Assembly: GCF_903819165.1 (NCBI RefSeq)
Contig: NZ_CAIJCS010000022.1
Coordinates: 1-64,000, forward strand
Source of the DNA: Aedoeadaptatus nemausensis
GTDB taxonomy: Bacteria > Bacillota > Clostridia > Tissierellales > Peptoniphilaceae
Direction of reading: 5' to 3'
DNA: 64,000 bases
Shown: positions 47,115-56,235 of the stretch, in pieces
How positions within the stretch are numbered: position 1 is the stretch's first letter
How the letters are laid out: every line of letters begins with the position of its first letter
Made by a program: the position numbers and the translations under genes
The notes under the pieces: model-generated
What the model saw: only the letters and a program-made list of their open reading frames with translations
Databases searched by the model: none
What the model was told of the DNA's origin: nothing

Positions 47115-47151
47115 AATCAGCATAAGGGAAATCCCTTGTGCTGATTTTTTT
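47115..47151 (+). terminator. hppA terminator
   Basis: AATCAGCATAAGGGA pairs with TCCCTTGTGCTGATT (one mismatch) and is followed by seven T. Confidence 0.9.
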
Positions 47152-47195
47152 ATGCGTGAAAATTTTTTATAATTTGTTCGGATGGTTTTTCTCTT

Positions 47196-47300
47196 TCAAA
47201 AGTAATCCATTCATCTTAAAAATCTTCCCCGGACCCCAATCCTTTCCACCATAACGCTTTCTAAATGTTTAAACGGCTAACGCCGTTTAATTCCTATGGG
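47196..47300 (+). repeat. Structured intergenic repeat with TAAC-loop hairpin (copy 1)
   Basis: A conserved head, CCCCAATCCTTTCCACC followed by ATAACGCTTTC (47234-47261), then a perfect hairpin TTAAACGGC-TAAC-GCCGTTTAA (47269-47290) and ATTCCT-type tail. A second copy at 56926 keeps the head, the TAAC loop and the tail but has a completely different stem. Lies downstream of the hppA terminator. Confidence 0.65.
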
Positions 47301-47357
47301 GCTGCGTCGCTAGAGGACACCTAATAAGTCGGGTAAATATCGTCGTTCTCGACTAAT

Positions 47358-47376
47358 GGGCGTGCAGGGCACGCCC
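47358..47376 (+). repeat. Short palindrome related to the GTAGGGGCG repeats
   Basis: GGGCGTG/CACGCCC arms around CAGGG, followed by CCTACATTGG, the reverse complement of the repeat tip (CCAATGTAGG at 59172). Thus it is an inverted, diverged member of the same family. Confidence 0.5.
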
Positions 47377-47476
47377 CTACATTGGATTTCATCCGAGATA
47401 ACAGATTTTCTGTCGGACCGATATTCTCACCCAATGTTATAAAATGATATCCGCAACGACCATACTTTACGCTCAC

Positions 47477-47500
47477 GTAGGGGCGAGCCTGCTCGCCCGC
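47477..47500 (+). repeat. GTAGGGGCG-type intergenic palindrome
   Basis: GTAGGGGCGAGC, CT, GCTCGCCCGC. Arms GGCGAGC/GCTCGCC. The copy at 59177 has GGCGGGC/GCCCGCC, a compensated A-T to G-C change, so pairing is kept. Confidence 0.65.
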
Positions 47501-47564
47501 CACAGGTGGGCGTCAATTTAAATCGGTGAACAAATTATTTTTGGAGCTTGTAGAAATCATGGCC

Positions 47565-47606
47565 CACTTTTTATGGTGTCCTTTACCCCATAAAAAGTGC
47601 TATAAT
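47565..47606 (+). promoter_or_regulatory. Promoter overlapped by a 12-base inverted repeat
   Basis: CACTTTTTATGG (47565-47576) and CCATAAAAAGTG (47588-47599) are perfect inverted arms with 11 bases between, ending one base before TATAAT (47601-47606). They cover the -35 region, a typical repressor site. A second hairpin-forming stretch in the leader is GTGACG...CGTCAC (47628-47656). Confidence 0.6.
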
Positions 47607-47683
47607 AAAGCAAGAAAGTATTACATAGTGACGAACATTTGAATGTTGTCCGTCACAGGCTGTTTATGAGAAAGGAAGTTCTT

Positions 47684-48472
47684 ATGAAAAGATTGAAGAT
47701 CTTAGCTCTCGTGCTGGCTCTCGTCTGTCTCCCCATGTCGGTATTCGCTCAGCGGGATCTGACATTGAATGTAAACGGAAAAGTTGTAGAATCTAAACCT
47801 GCCGCTTATATCGAAAAGGATCGCACCATGGTGCCCGTTCGCTTCGTTGCCGAATCTTTGGATTACCAAGTGTATTGGAACAAAGACGGGCGGGACATTT
47901 TCCTAACGAAAATGAATTTTGACACGAACAAGCCGGAAGCGGGAATTTATTTAAAGGTGGATTCAATGGAAGCTCTTCTCATTCAAGCGAAAGATGTAGA
48001 CGCTTTTTATAATGCGACGATCAAAGATTCTTTCCAAACGAAAGATGTGGAAGGGATTTTAAAATCCGCCAAAGCCGTGCCCCTCGATGTCAAACCTACC
48101 ATTAAAGAAGATCGCGCTTTTATTCCTCTGCGGGCCGTGGTAGAACTTTTCGATCAAAAAGTCAGCTGGGACGCGAAGACTTTTACCGTTAGCATCGACG
48201 CCAAAGTAGAAAAGACCGACGAAGAAATCGCCGCCACCTGGCTCTATAATAAATTGCCGGCGGAGTATAAAAAAGCGCCCTTTAAACTCATCGATTCCCT
48301 CGACGCCGATCGCGACGCTCTCGCCGCAAAAAATATTTACGCTTACGATTTAATCGAAGATTACCCGGAACGTATCTTAACCGTCGAACGGTACCGCTTG
48401 GACTTAAACAAGGGCATCTTCTTTAAATACGATGCAGCTATGGATCAATGGATCGCCGTGGGAAAACTTTAA
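47684..48472 (+). CDS. Exported protein with copper amine oxidase N-terminal-like domain
   Basis: 262 residues from ATG 47684 (AAAGGAAG ribosome binding site); an upstream 15-codon extension is rejected. Signal peptide RLKILALVLALVCLPMSVFAQ. Then the copper amine oxidase-like domain N1 pattern: LTLNVNGKVVESKPAAYIEKDRTMVPVRFVAESL and, repeated, KPTIKEDRAFIPLRAVVELF. Such domains bind surfaces or cell wall in Firmicutes and do not mean amine oxidase activity. The C-terminal 70 residues are unassigned. Confidence 0.85.
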   Translation: MKRLKILALVLALVCLPMSVFAQRDLTLNVNGKVVESKPAAYIEKDRTMVPVRFVAESLDYQVYWNKDGRDIFLTKMNFDTNKPEAGIYLKVDSMEALLIQAKDVDAFYNATIKDSFQTKDVEGILKSAKAVPLDVKPTIKEDRAFIPLRAVVELFDQKVSWDAKTFTVSIDAKVEKTDEEIAATWLYNKLPAEYKKAPFKLIDSLDADRDALAAKNIYAYDLIEDYPERILTVERYRLDLNKGIFFKYDAAMDQWIAVGKL

Positions 48473-48476
48473 ATAC

Positions 48477-48507
48477 AACATCCTCTCTTTCGAGGGGATG
48501 TTTTTTT
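48477..48507 (+). terminator. Terminator of the 47684 gene
   Basis: AACATCCTCTC/GAGGGGATGTT (one G-T pair) with TTTC loop and seven T. Confidence 0.9.
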
Positions 48508-48544
48508 GTGGAAAAGAATCTATATCCTACCGTCATAGTCTGAT

Positions 48545-48574
48545 ATTGACAATCTTTGACTATTATTTTATACT
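48545..48574 (+). promoter_or_regulatory. ctsR operon promoter with CtsR operator
   Basis: TTGACA (48546-48551) and TATACT (48569-48574) with 17 bases between. Over the -35 lie two heptads in tandem, ATTGACA (48545-48551) and TTTGACT (48555-48561), three bases apart. This is the reverse-complement form of the CtsR direct repeat (consensus GGTCAAA-N3-GGTCAAA). Confidence 0.8.
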
Positions 48575-48605
48575 ACTAATACAGAAACTAAGTTAGGAGG
48601 GGGAT

Positions 48606-49061
48606 ATGGCACGCTTAAGTAATCATATCGAAGATTATATTCTCGGTCTTCTGCTGGAAGAAGACGGGCGAATTGAAATTAAACGCAATGTGCTGGCGGA
48701 GCATTTCGGTTGCGCCCCCAGCCAAATAAATTACGTTCTCACCACGCGCTTTACGCCGGTGCAAGGTTTTTTCGTCGAATCCCGCAGGGGAGGCGGCGGC
48801 TTTATTCGCATCGTGAAGGTGGAGCTGAATGACGAAAAACAATATTTTGACCTTTTAAATGAGGAAGTGGGTACGAGTATTACACAGTCCCATGCCAATC
48901 GTCTTTTAAAATCTTTAGAAGAGAGCGGGTATCTTTCGGAGCGGGAAGGCCATCTTCTCGTCATCGCCATGAGTGACCGCGCCCTCGCCGGCGCAGGGGA
49001 CGAACGCAACGCCGTTCGGGCGGAGATGCTTCAAAACGTCCTGCTCGGTATTTTTGCCTAA
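48606..49061 (+). CDS. ctsR: Heat-shock repressor CtsR
   Basis: 151 residues. Winged helix-turn-helix at the start (LSNHIEDYILGLLLEE, AEHFGCAPSQINYVLTTRFT) and the DNA-contacting wing VESRRGGGGFIRIVKV with the glycine tetrad. The C-terminal domain carries the arginine/aspartate surface for McsB control. Represses clp genes and its own operon. AGGAGGGGG ribosome binding site. Confidence 0.95.
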   Translation: MARLSNHIEDYILGLLLEEDGRIEIKRNVLAEHFGCAPSQINYVLTTRFTPVQGFFVESRRGGGGFIRIVKVELNDEKQYFDLLNEEVGTSITQSHANRLLKSLEESGYLSEREGHLLVIAMSDRALAGAGDERNAVRAEMLQNVLLGIFA

Positions 49062-49072
49062 GGAGGTGACCT

Positions 49073-49582
49073 ATGCGCTGTGAACACTGCCACGAAAACG
49101 AGGCGACGATCAACTTTACCACTGTCGAAAACGACGAAACCAAGGAACAACATCTATGCAGTTCCTGTTTTCAATCCCTGATCAAGGAGCAATTCCCCGT
49201 AGTACAATTGCCGCCCCTCGATATTCAATCGGTGATGCAGGAGCTTTTATCCATGTTTCAGGGAAATCTGGATTCCGGAGAAGATCGCACCTGCCCCCAT
49301 TGTCACACGAGCCTTCCCAAGGTTCGGAAGACGGGAATGTTCGGCTGCGATCAATGTTATGAAACTTTCGCCGAAGAACTGGATAAGGTGCTTCCGCGAA
49401 TTCAAGGCGCAAAGGAACACGTAGGGGAGGCGCCGAAAGCTTTTCGCGAGGAAAGGGCTCTTAATCAAAAGCAGGCGGAGCTCCAAAAAGAATTGGACCG
49501 CGCCGTGGCCGAGGAGCGCTACGAAGACGCCGCTCTTTTGCGGGACGATTTAAAGGCGCTGGAGGTGGGCCATGAAGAATGA
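49073..49582 (+). CDS. mcsA: McsA, activator of the arginine kinase McsB
   Basis: 169 residues with zinc-binding cysteine pairs CEHCHE/CSSCF and CPHCHTS/CDQCYE, then a UVR motif at the C-terminus (LQKELDRAVAEERYEDAALL). Metal-binding partner that activates McsB and links it to CtsR and ClpC. Overlaps mcsB by 11 bases. AAGGAGGTGA ribosome binding site. Confidence 0.94.
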   Translation: MRCEHCHENEATINFTTVENDETKEQHLCSSCFQSLIKEQFPVVQLPPLDIQSVMQELLSMFQGNLDSGEDRTCPHCHTSLPKVRKTGMFGCDQCYETFAEELDKVLPRIQGAKEHVGEAPKAFREERALNQKQAELQKELDRAVAEERYEDAALLRDDLKALEVGHEE

Positions 49583-50564
49583 TCAAATTCTCCTCACCTC
49601 AAGGATTCGCCTGGCGCGGAATATTCAGGGCTACGGCTATCCCGGTCATTTGAGCGACGAGGAGGCCCGGGAACTTACGGAAAAAATCATCGATGTGCTC
49701 CACAAGCGAGACGACTTCTGGACCTTCTACCCCTTAGCCGATGTAAAGCCTTTAAAGAGCCTTTACGATTTGGAAGAAAATCGCATCAGCATGCAGTTGA
49801 TGAAAAATAAAGATCAGGCCGGCTATTTTATCGGCGAAGGTGGCGAAACCATTATGGTCATGGAAGAAGACCATTTGCGCATGCAAGATATGCGCAAAGG
49901 CTTTTTCCTCGATGAAGAATACGAACGAATGAAAGAGATTGCACGGGCCATAGAAGATGAACTTCCCGTGTCTTTCGACAACAAGCTCGGCTATTTAACT
50001 GCCTGCCCCACTAATGTGGGCACGGGCCTTCGCGCCGGCTGCATGATGCACTTGCCGGCCTTGGATACCCTCGGCATGGAGCGTCTGGAACGTTCTATTG
50101 CGCGTATGGGTTTCGTACTGAGGGGCATGCGGGGCGAAGGCTCTAAAATCGTAGGCCATGTGTACCAAATTTCAAACGAGCGCACATTGGGTCTCAGCGA
50201 AGAAGAATTTTTAAAGCGTGCAAAATCCATTACGGCGGAAGTGGCGGCTTTGGAGCGTATAAAGCGCAAGGAAATGTATCTGGATCACTTAATCGAGCTG
50301 GAGGACATGGCGCGGCGCAGTTACGGCGTACTCCGCAACGCGCGGATCATGAGCTATGAAGAGGCCATGCTCCATTTAAGCCATATGAAACTGGGTATCG
50401 AACTTTCCGTGCTCTCGCCGAAAAAAGATTTCGATTTATACGACTTAATGATTTCCCTTGGAAAAGCCCATCTTCAGATGGAAAGGGGCAGTTTCCTCGA
50501 CGAGAGGAGCAGTAATATTTACCGCGCCAATAAGGTGCGTCAATTAATAAAGGAGGTATTTTAA
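49572..50564 (+). CDS. mcsB: Protein arginine kinase McsB
   Basis: 330 residues, related to creatine/arginine kinases: LTSRIRLARNIQGYGYPG (ATP-binding arginines), GYLTACPTNVGTGLRAG (active-site loop) and FVLRGMRGEGSKIVGHVYQI. It phosphorylates arginines on misfolded proteins and on CtsR, marking them for ClpCP. Overlaps mcsA by 11 bases and clpC by one (TAATG). Confidence 0.95.
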   Translation: MKNDQILLTSRIRLARNIQGYGYPGHLSDEEARELTEKIIDVLHKRDDFWTFYPLADVKPLKSLYDLEENRISMQLMKNKDQAGYFIGEGGETIMVMEEDHLRMQDMRKGFFLDEEYERMKEIARAIEDELPVSFDNKLGYLTACPTNVGTGLRAGCMMHLPALDTLGMERLERSIARMGFVLRGMRGEGSKIVGHVYQISNERTLGLSEEEFLKRAKSITAEVAALERIKRKEMYLDHLIELEDMARRSYGVLRNARIMSYEEAMLHLSHMKLGIELSVLSPKKDFDLYDLMISLGKAHLQMERGSFLDERSSNIYRANKVRQLIKEVF

Positions 50565-53014
50565 TGGCTATGTTCGGAAAATTCACCGAAAAAAGTCAAC
50601 GTGCCATGGTCTTCGCCCAGTCGGAGGCCAGGGAACAAGGCCATTCATATATAGGAAGCGAGCATATTCTGCTCGGTATTTTAAAAGAGCCCGGCGGCGC
50701 ATCGAGTATTTTAATGCAGGTCGGGGTCAATTACGAGCGGGCGAGGGAGGCCATTGCTGAAATCGTGGCGGCGGAAGATAAGACCGTCACCACCCTCACC
50801 TATACTCCGCGAACAAAGAAGATCTTCGAGCTGGCACTTGAGATCGCAAACGAACTGGGCCACAACTATATCGGCACGGAACATCTTCTCCTGGCGATTT
50901 TAAGAGAAGGTAAGGGGGTCGCCGTCTTGGCCCTGCGCAATTTAGGTATCGATGTGGACACTTTAGAACGCAGTATTTTCATGGTCATCAAGAGAGTCGA
51001 CGGAGGCGGAGAGGATCTCGGCGAATTGGAAGATGAGTCGGCCCTCGAAGAATTCGGCTACAATCTCAACGAACGGGCGGAACAGGGTAAGATCGACCCG
51101 GTGATCGGCAGAAAAGACGAAATCGAGCGTATCATTCAAGTCCTCGTGCGCCGCACGAAGAATAATCCCGTCTTAATCGGGGAACCCGGGGTCGGTAAAA
51201 CCGCCATCGCCGAAGGATTGGCCCAGCGCATCGTCGAAGGAGATGTGCCGGAGATTATTAAAGACAAACAGATCTACACACTGGATGTATCCGCTTTAAT
51301 CGCCGGAGCCAAATACCGAGGAGACTTCGAGGAACGTTTGAAAGATGTCATCGCTGAAGTGGAACATCGTGAAGATGTTATTTTATTTATCGACGAAATT
51401 CACGTGGTTATCGGCGCCGGCGGCGCGGAAGGGGCCATGGATGCTTCGAATATTTTAAAGCCCTCTCTCACCAAGGGGGATTTGCAAATTATCGGCGCAA
51501 CCACCATCGACGAATACCGCAAGCATATCGAAAAGGATACGGCCTTCGAGCGTCGGCTCATGCCCATTATGGTCGAGGAGCCTTCTGTAGAAGACGCCAT
51601 TCAAATTTTAAAAGGCGTGCGGGATAAATACGAAGCCCACCACAATGTAAAGATTACCGATGATGCCCTCATAGCGGCGGCGGAGCTTTCCCACCGCTAC
51701 ATCAACGATCGATTCTTGCCCGACAAGGCCATCGACCTAATCGACGAGGCGGCGAGCAAGCTTCGCGTGGAAAACTTTAACAGCCCCAATGCCCTGAAGG
51801 AATTGGAAGACAAGCTGAACAAGCTCTCCAAGGAAAAGGAAGAGGCGGTAAACGCCCAAAACTTCGAGGAAGCGGCGAAGCTTCGAGACGAAGAAAAGAA
51901 TTTAAAAGAAGCCCTCGCCGACGAAAAGAAACATTGGGACAGGGAAAAACACGCTCAAAACATGATCGTAACGGAAGAAGAAATCGCCGAGATCGTAAGC
52001 AAGTGGAGCGGCGTTCCCGTCACCACCATGAACGCCGAAGAGAGCGAGCGACTGGTGCAACTTGAAAGGGACTTAAACGACGAAGTCATCGGTCAGCCTC
52101 AAGCGGTAGAATCGGTGGCTCGGGCCATTAAGCGGGCGAGAGTGGGGCTGAAGAGCCCGGATAAACCTATCGGAAGCTTTATTTTCGTAGGTCCTACAGG
52201 GGTCGGGAAAACTTATCTCGCTAAGAGTCTCGCCAAGAGTCTTTTCGGCGACGACGACGCCATGATTCGCATAGACATGAGCGAATATATGGAAAAACAC
52301 AGTGTATCCAGACTCGTAGGTTCTCCTCCGGGATATGTGGGCTACGATGAAGGGGGACAGCTCACGGAAGCCGTGCGCAGAAAGCCCTATTCCGTCGTGC
52401 TCTTCGATGAAATTGAAAAGGCACATCCGGATGTCTTTAATATGCTTCTGCAAATTTTAGACGACGGCCGACTGACCGACGGCCAGGGCAGAACCGTGGA
52501 CTTTAAAAACACCGTGCTTATTATGACGAGTAATGTGGGGGCTACCCTTCTTAAAAAACAAAATACCATGGGTTTCGGCGCACCGGACAAAGCAGCTGCC
52601 CAGGGCTACGATAAGATGGTGGAAACCATTCAGGAAAAACTGAAGGATACTTTCCGTCCGGAATTTTTAAACCGTATCGATGAGATCATTGTCTTTAAGT
52701 ATCTGGAAAAAGAACAGGTCCGGGAAATCGTGAAACTTATGCTTCGCGATCTTCAAGAGCGTTTGGAAGCCGGAGAGTTCGCAGTCGACTTCTCTGAAGA
52801 TGTCATCGACTATATCGGGGAAGAAGGTTTCGATGAGGAATACGGTGCGCGCCCCTTAATCCGCTCCATCCGGAAAAATATCGAAGATCGTCTGGCCGAT
52901 GAAATTCTAATGGGCCATGTGGCGAAAGAAGACGCCATTCATGTGGGCGTAGAAGAAGGTGAGCTCGTCTTTACGAGTGACGCCGCGAAAGAGATCCCGG
53001 TCCATGAAGGGTAG
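50564..53014 (+). CDS. clpC: ATP-dependent Clp protease ATPase subunit ClpC
   Basis: 816 residues. N-terminal double Clp repeat ([33 protein letters not shown]), first AAA+ module with Walker [14 protein letters not shown] and Walker [17 protein letters not shown], a UVR-containing middle domain ([19 protein letters not shown]), and second AAA+ module [14 protein letters not shown]. It unfolds substrates for ClpP. Stop overlaps the radA start by 11 bases. Confidence 0.96.
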   Translation: MAMFGKFTEKSQRAMVFAQSEAREQGHSYIGSEHILLGILKEPGGASSILMQVGVNYERAREAIAEIVAAEDKTVTTLTYTPRTKKIFELALEIANELGHNYIGTEHLLLAILREGKGVAVLALRNLGIDVDTLERSIFMVIKRVDGGGEDLGELEDESALEEFGYNLNERAEQGKIDPVIGRKDEIERIIQVLVRRTKNNPVLIGEPGVGKTAIAEGLAQRIVEGDVPEIIKDKQIYTLDVSALIAGAKYRGDFEERLKDVIAEVEHREDVILFIDEIHVVIGAGGAEGAMDASNILKPSLTKGDLQIIGATTIDEYRKHIEKDTAFERRLMPIMVEEPSVEDAIQILKGVRDKYEAHHNVKITDDALIAAAELSHRYINDRFLPDKAIDLIDEAASKLRVENFNSPNALKELEDKLNKLSKEKEEAVNAQNFEEAAKLRDEEKNLKEALADEKKHWDREKHAQNMIVTEEEIAEIVSKWSGVPVTTMNAEESERLVQLERDLNDEVIGQPQAVESVARAIKRARVGLKSPDKPIGSFIFVGPTGVGKTYLAKSLAKSLFGDDDAMIRIDMSEYMEKHSVSRLVGSPPGYVGYDEGGQLTEAVRRKPYSVVLFDEIEKAHPDVFNMLLQILDDGRLTDGQGRTVDFKNTVLIMTSNVGATLLKKQNTMGFGAPDKAAAQGYDKMVETIQEKLKDTFRPEFLNRIDEIIVFKYLEKEQVREIVKLMLRDLQERLEAGEFAVDFSEDVIDYIGEEGFDEEYGARPLIRSIRKNIEDRLADEILMGHVAKEDAIHVGVEEGELVFTSDAAKEIPVHEG

Positions 53015-54359
53015 AGGCTATGTCTGCAGGGAATGCGGCTATAAAAGCTCCGGCTATTTCAGCAAATGCCCCAACTGCGGTCAGTGGAACACCTTTGAAG
53101 AAGTGGTGGAGGCGAAATCCAAGCCCGGGAAGCCGAAGGGAAGTTCCAAGCCGGCCAAACGTTTAAAAGACGTTTCCGGCGAGGCGAAAAAGCGACTTTT
53201 AAGCGGCATGGAAGAATTCGACCGGGTCATGGGCGGCGGCATCGTAGAAGACGGGGTGAGCATTCTCGCCGCCAAACCGGGTGCGGGGAAATCCACTCTC
53301 CTCTTTCAAATCGCCAATGCCCTGGCAAAAGAGGGGCTTCACGTGCTCTACGCCTCCGGGGAAGAGAGCGAGACCCAGATCAAAATGCGCGCCGAACGGA
53401 TCGCCGATGAAATTTCCGATAATATTTGGATCTACTCCGGCACCTCTATGGATGATGTAAGCCACTGGATCGAATCGATCGATGCCGATGTGATTATCCT
53501 GGACAGTATTCAGACCTTTACTTTGGATGAATTTACGGCTCGGGCCGGCACGCCCACCCAGACCATGGAATGTGCCAATCGCCTCGTGGATTACGCCAAA
53601 AGTTCCGAAAAGCCCCGCGCCGTCTTTATCGTCGGCCAGTTGACGAAACAGGATTCCCTGGCAGGGGTGCGGGCACTGGAACACTTGGTCGATACCGTGC
53701 TCTATATCGACGACGAGATGCGGGAAGAGCTTCGCATTTTACAGGCGACGAAAAATCGCTTTGGCTCCACAGGAGAAATGGGCTTTTTCAATATGACGGA
53801 GAAGGGCATGCTCTCCATCGACAATCCCTCCGCCCACTTTATGACCAAGCGGGAAGCGGGAAGCGAAGTGCCGGGAAGCGCCATGTGCATCGTGCGGGAG
53901 GGGACGCGGAGCATTATTGTAGAAATCGAAAGCTTGGTGAGCAAGAGCTTTACCCCCTATCCCGAGCGCATCAGCGAATGTTTCAGAAGAGAACAGCTCG
54001 GGGTTTTGCTCTCCATTTTAGAAGAGCGGGGGCGGCTTTCCCTTTACGACAAAAACGTCGTGGTCAAGACGACGGGTAATCTCAGGCTCAAAGAGGGTGC
54101 CTGCAATTTGGCCGCCCTTATGAGCATGGCCTCGGCTCTCAAGAATAAACCCATCGATCGCAACACTCTTTTTATCGGGGATGTGGGCCTTACGGGAGAA
54201 CTGAAAGTGATCCCCGGTATGGAATCCCGCATAAAAGAGGCTGCCCGCATGGGCTTTAAAACCATTTACACGCCCGCAATAAATAAAATCAAACCGATTG
54301 AGGGTGTAGAATTACGAGAACGTCGCCTTTTGATGGATGTTATAAAAGAAAACCTTTAA
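53004..54359 (+). CDS. radA: DNA repair protein RadA
   Basis: 451 residues from ATG 53004 ([15 protein letters not shown]); the upstream extension lies wholly in clpC and is rejected. Zinc finger CRECG...CPNCG, RecA-like Walker A AAKPGAGKSTLL, the RadA hallmark KNRFGSTGEMGFF and a Lon-like C-terminal domain (FIGDVGLTGELKVI). Branch-migration helicase in recombination repair. Its place after clpC is usual in Firmicutes. Confidence 0.95.
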   Translation: MKGRGYVCRECGYKSSGYFSKCPNCGQWNTFEEVVEAKSKPGKPKGSSKPAKRLKDVSGEAKKRLLSGMEEFDRVMGGGIVEDGVSILAAKPGAGKSTLLFQIANALAKEGLHVLYASGEESETQIKMRAERIADEISDNIWIYSGTSMDDVSHWIESIDADVIILDSIQTFTLDEFTARAGTPTQTMECANRLVDYAKSSEKPRAVFIVGQLTKQDSLAGVRALEHLVDTVLYIDDEMREELRILQATKNRFGSTGEMGFFNMTEKGMLSIDNPSAHFMTKREAGSEVPGSAMCIVREGTRSIIVEIESLVSKSFTPYPERISECFRREQLGVLLSILEERGRLSLYDKNVVVKTTGNLRLKEGACNLAALMSMASALKNKPIDRNTLFIGDVGLTGELKVIPGMESRIKEAARMGFKTIYTPAINKIKPIEGVELRERRLLMDVIKENL

Positions 54360-54440
54360 GGGAATTGACAGGTATTTACCTCTGCTGTACACTTTTACAA
54401 TCGCAGGAAATAAAGGAAGAAGATAATAAGAGAGGTTATT

Positions 54441-54812
54441 ATGGAACACACAGCACAAGACTTTTACAACTATCTTTCATCGGGAAACACGACGTTGATC
54501 GGCGGAATTGTCTATATCATCTGCATCGTCGGGTGGTGGAAACTATTTGAAAAGGCCGGGTTTTCGGGAATCTTATCTATTATTCCCATAGTGAATCTCT
54601 TCGTCCTTTCAAAAATCGCCTACGGAAGCTATCCCTATGGACTGCTCGCCTTCGTTCCCATCGTGAACATATTCTACGCTTTGGCATTGAACTATCAGAT
54701 TATGCGCCGCTTCGGCTGCGGCATGGGGCTTTCGATCATCGGGGCATTCTTTCCCGTCCTCGCCCTCTTCCCGGCCTTCGGCGACAATCAGTACTTGGGG
54801 CCGAAAAAATAA
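54441..54812 (+). CDS. Small membrane protein, DUF5684-like
   Basis: 123 residues with three or four hydrophobic segments (LIGGIVYIICIVGWW, ILSIIPIVNLFVL, YGLLAFVPIVNIFYALAL, GLSIIGAFFPVLALFP) and the repeated IP(I/V)VN(L/I)F motif, K-x-G-x-x-G (FEKAGFSGILSIIPIVN) typical of DUF5684 proteins, some of which sit with signal-peptidase genes. Function unknown. Ends before a strong terminator. Confidence 0.75.
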   Translation: MEHTAQDFYNYLSSGNTTLIGGIVYIICIVGWWKLFEKAGFSGILSIIPIVNLFVLSKIAYGSYPYGLLAFVPIVNIFYALALNYQIMRRFGCGMGLSIIGAFFPVLALFPAFGDNQYLGPKK

Positions 54813-54818
54813 TAAAAG

Positions 54819-54841
54819 CGACACTTCGGTGTCGTTTTTTT
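54819..54841 (+). terminator. Terminator after the DUF5684-like gene
   Basis: CGACAC/GTGTCG stem with a stable TTCG tetraloop, followed by seven T. Confidence 0.92.
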
Positions 54842-54981
54842 ATTGTGCAGCTTTAGATCGGGCCCTTATAGAAAATACAAATATAGCGCTATGGAAGAAA
54901 GGAGAATCCAATAGAGAACGCCTATTCTATGGGTATACATGAAATAATCCTATATCTCACAAAATGAAAAGGAGTCTATTT

Positions 54982-55494
54982 ATGAAACTTTCGAAATTAA
55001 TAAAACTGTCCACTCTCTCTACCTTCACTCTAATGGGTGGCGGCGGATCCTGCAGCATTCCCGCCGATGTGAAACCTCATAGCGAGCTTGCGGCGGAAGA
55101 AGCGGCCATGAATTTAGTAAAGGATACGGCAAGCGGAGGATATGATCTGATTTCTACAGAGGACATTAAAAAGAAATTAGACGCAGAGGAAGATATGGTG
55201 ATCATCGACACCATGCCCGAAGATTCCTATCGCAAAAACCACATTCCCGGCGCCGTCGGTGCGGTACTGCCCGGAAAAATGGAAGAAGTGGATCCCGAAC
55301 GTCGGGCAGCTTTTGTGAAGGCTCTCGGCGAAGACAAGAATAAACCGGTGATCATTTATTGCGGACGGGTAAGCTGCTACCGCTCCCATGTGGGTGCGCT
55401 TATCGCAAAAGAAGAAGGCTTCACCAATGTATTGCGCCATCCGGGCGGAATCGATGCTTGGCTCGAAGCGGGATATAAAGCTGAAAGCAAATAA
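54982..55494 (+). CDS. Exported rhodanese-like protein (copy 1)
   Basis: 170 residues from ATG 54982 behind AAGGAG. A weak signal-like N-terminus leads to GGGGSC, where the cysteine could be lipidated but the -3 residue is Gly, not the canonical Leu. The rhodanese domain runs from LISTEDIKKKLDAEEDMVIID to the end, with active-site loop YCGRVSCYRSHVGAL. A sulfurtransferase or thiol-redox role outside the cytoplasm is likely. Close paralogue of the gene at 56236, separated from it only by a gene on the other strand. Confidence 0.82.
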   Translation: MKLSKLIKLSTLSTFTLMGGGGSCSIPADVKPHSELAAEEAAMNLVKDTASGGYDLISTEDIKKKLDAEEDMVIIDTMPEDSYRKNHIPGAVGAVLPGKMEEVDPERRAAFVKALGEDKNKPVIIYCGRVSCYRSHVGALIAKEEGFTNVLRHPGGIDAWLEAGYKAESK

Positions 55495-55529
55495 AAAACG
55501 GCGAGGGAAAAATCCCTTGCCGTTTTTTA
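55493..55529. terminator. Bidirectional terminator
   Basis: AACGGCGAGGGA/TCCCTTGCCGTT (one G-T pair) with A and T runs, between the rhodanese gene (+) and the ECF S component (-). Confidence 0.9.
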
Positions 55530-56036
55530 TTTGGCGATGTTTTTCATAACTCGCGCCATGGGCTTTACGAGGACGCCCACGATAATGGCGGAGACGATGA
55601 TTTGAATTATATTACCCGGTATGGAGGCCAGGGGCGCTACGAGGGAGCCGAACATAATGGACTCGCCGATATAGTAAGTAAGAATTTTGACGATGGTGAC
55701 GAGAATAATGGAAATAGAATAATTTCGAAGGCTGAATTTGTTGAAATTAAATGTGGCCAGAATGTAGCCCATAATGAGGGCGGAAATTACCGTCATAGGC
55801 GACCATAACACCCATCCGCTGGTAAGATCGAACAGGCCCAGGCCGATGGCACCTGAAAGCATGCCGGTGCGCTTGCCGAAGAAGATACAGGCTAAGAAAA
55901 AGGGAACATTGCCCAAGTGAATAAGGCCGCCGTTCGGGGCAAAGGGCAGTTGGATTTTAACGAGCCAGGTGAAAACGTACACCAAGGCGATAAATAGAGC
56001 TGTAAAGACCAGCTCCCGTATGGATATTTCTTTCAA
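55527..56036 (-). CDS. ECF transporter S component
   Basis: 169 residues, about six membrane segments. ELVFTALFIALVYVFTW at the start and GLIHLGNVPFFLACIFFGKRTG then GLGLFDLTSGWVLWSPMTVIS match the PF07155-type S components (HmpT/PdxU-like), which carry a vitamin or precursor and rely on a shared EcfAAT module encoded elsewhere. I see no riboswitch in the 199 bases upstream, so the substrate is open. Ribosome binding site AGGAGG. Confidence 0.82.
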   Translation of the reverse strand: MKEISIRELVFTALFIALVYVFTWLVKIQLPFAPNGGLIHLGNVPFFLACIFFGKRTGMLSGAIGLGLFDLTSGWVLWSPMTVISALIMGYILATFNFNKFSLRNYSISIILVTIVKILTYYIGESIMFGSLVAPLASIPGNIIQIIVSAIIVGVLVKPMARVMKNIAK

Positions 56037-56235
56037 GAGAACCTCCTTTAATTATGTAAAAACTCCTCAACATCTAGTATACTTCATTCTTTCATCGAAT
56101 AAAATGATAAATTAAAAACGGAATTCTTTTCATAAGGATGTGAGAATTTTCTGAAAATTTTTTAAAATCTGAGGAAAGCGATTTACAAATAAAGCATAAA
56201 ATGATACGCTACAATTATCACAAGGAGGTATTTTT

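Noticed and set aside
52959-53003. Upstream extension of radA inside clpC
   Set aside because: RadA proteins begin close to the zinc finger, and the ATG at 53004 gives the usual short overlap.
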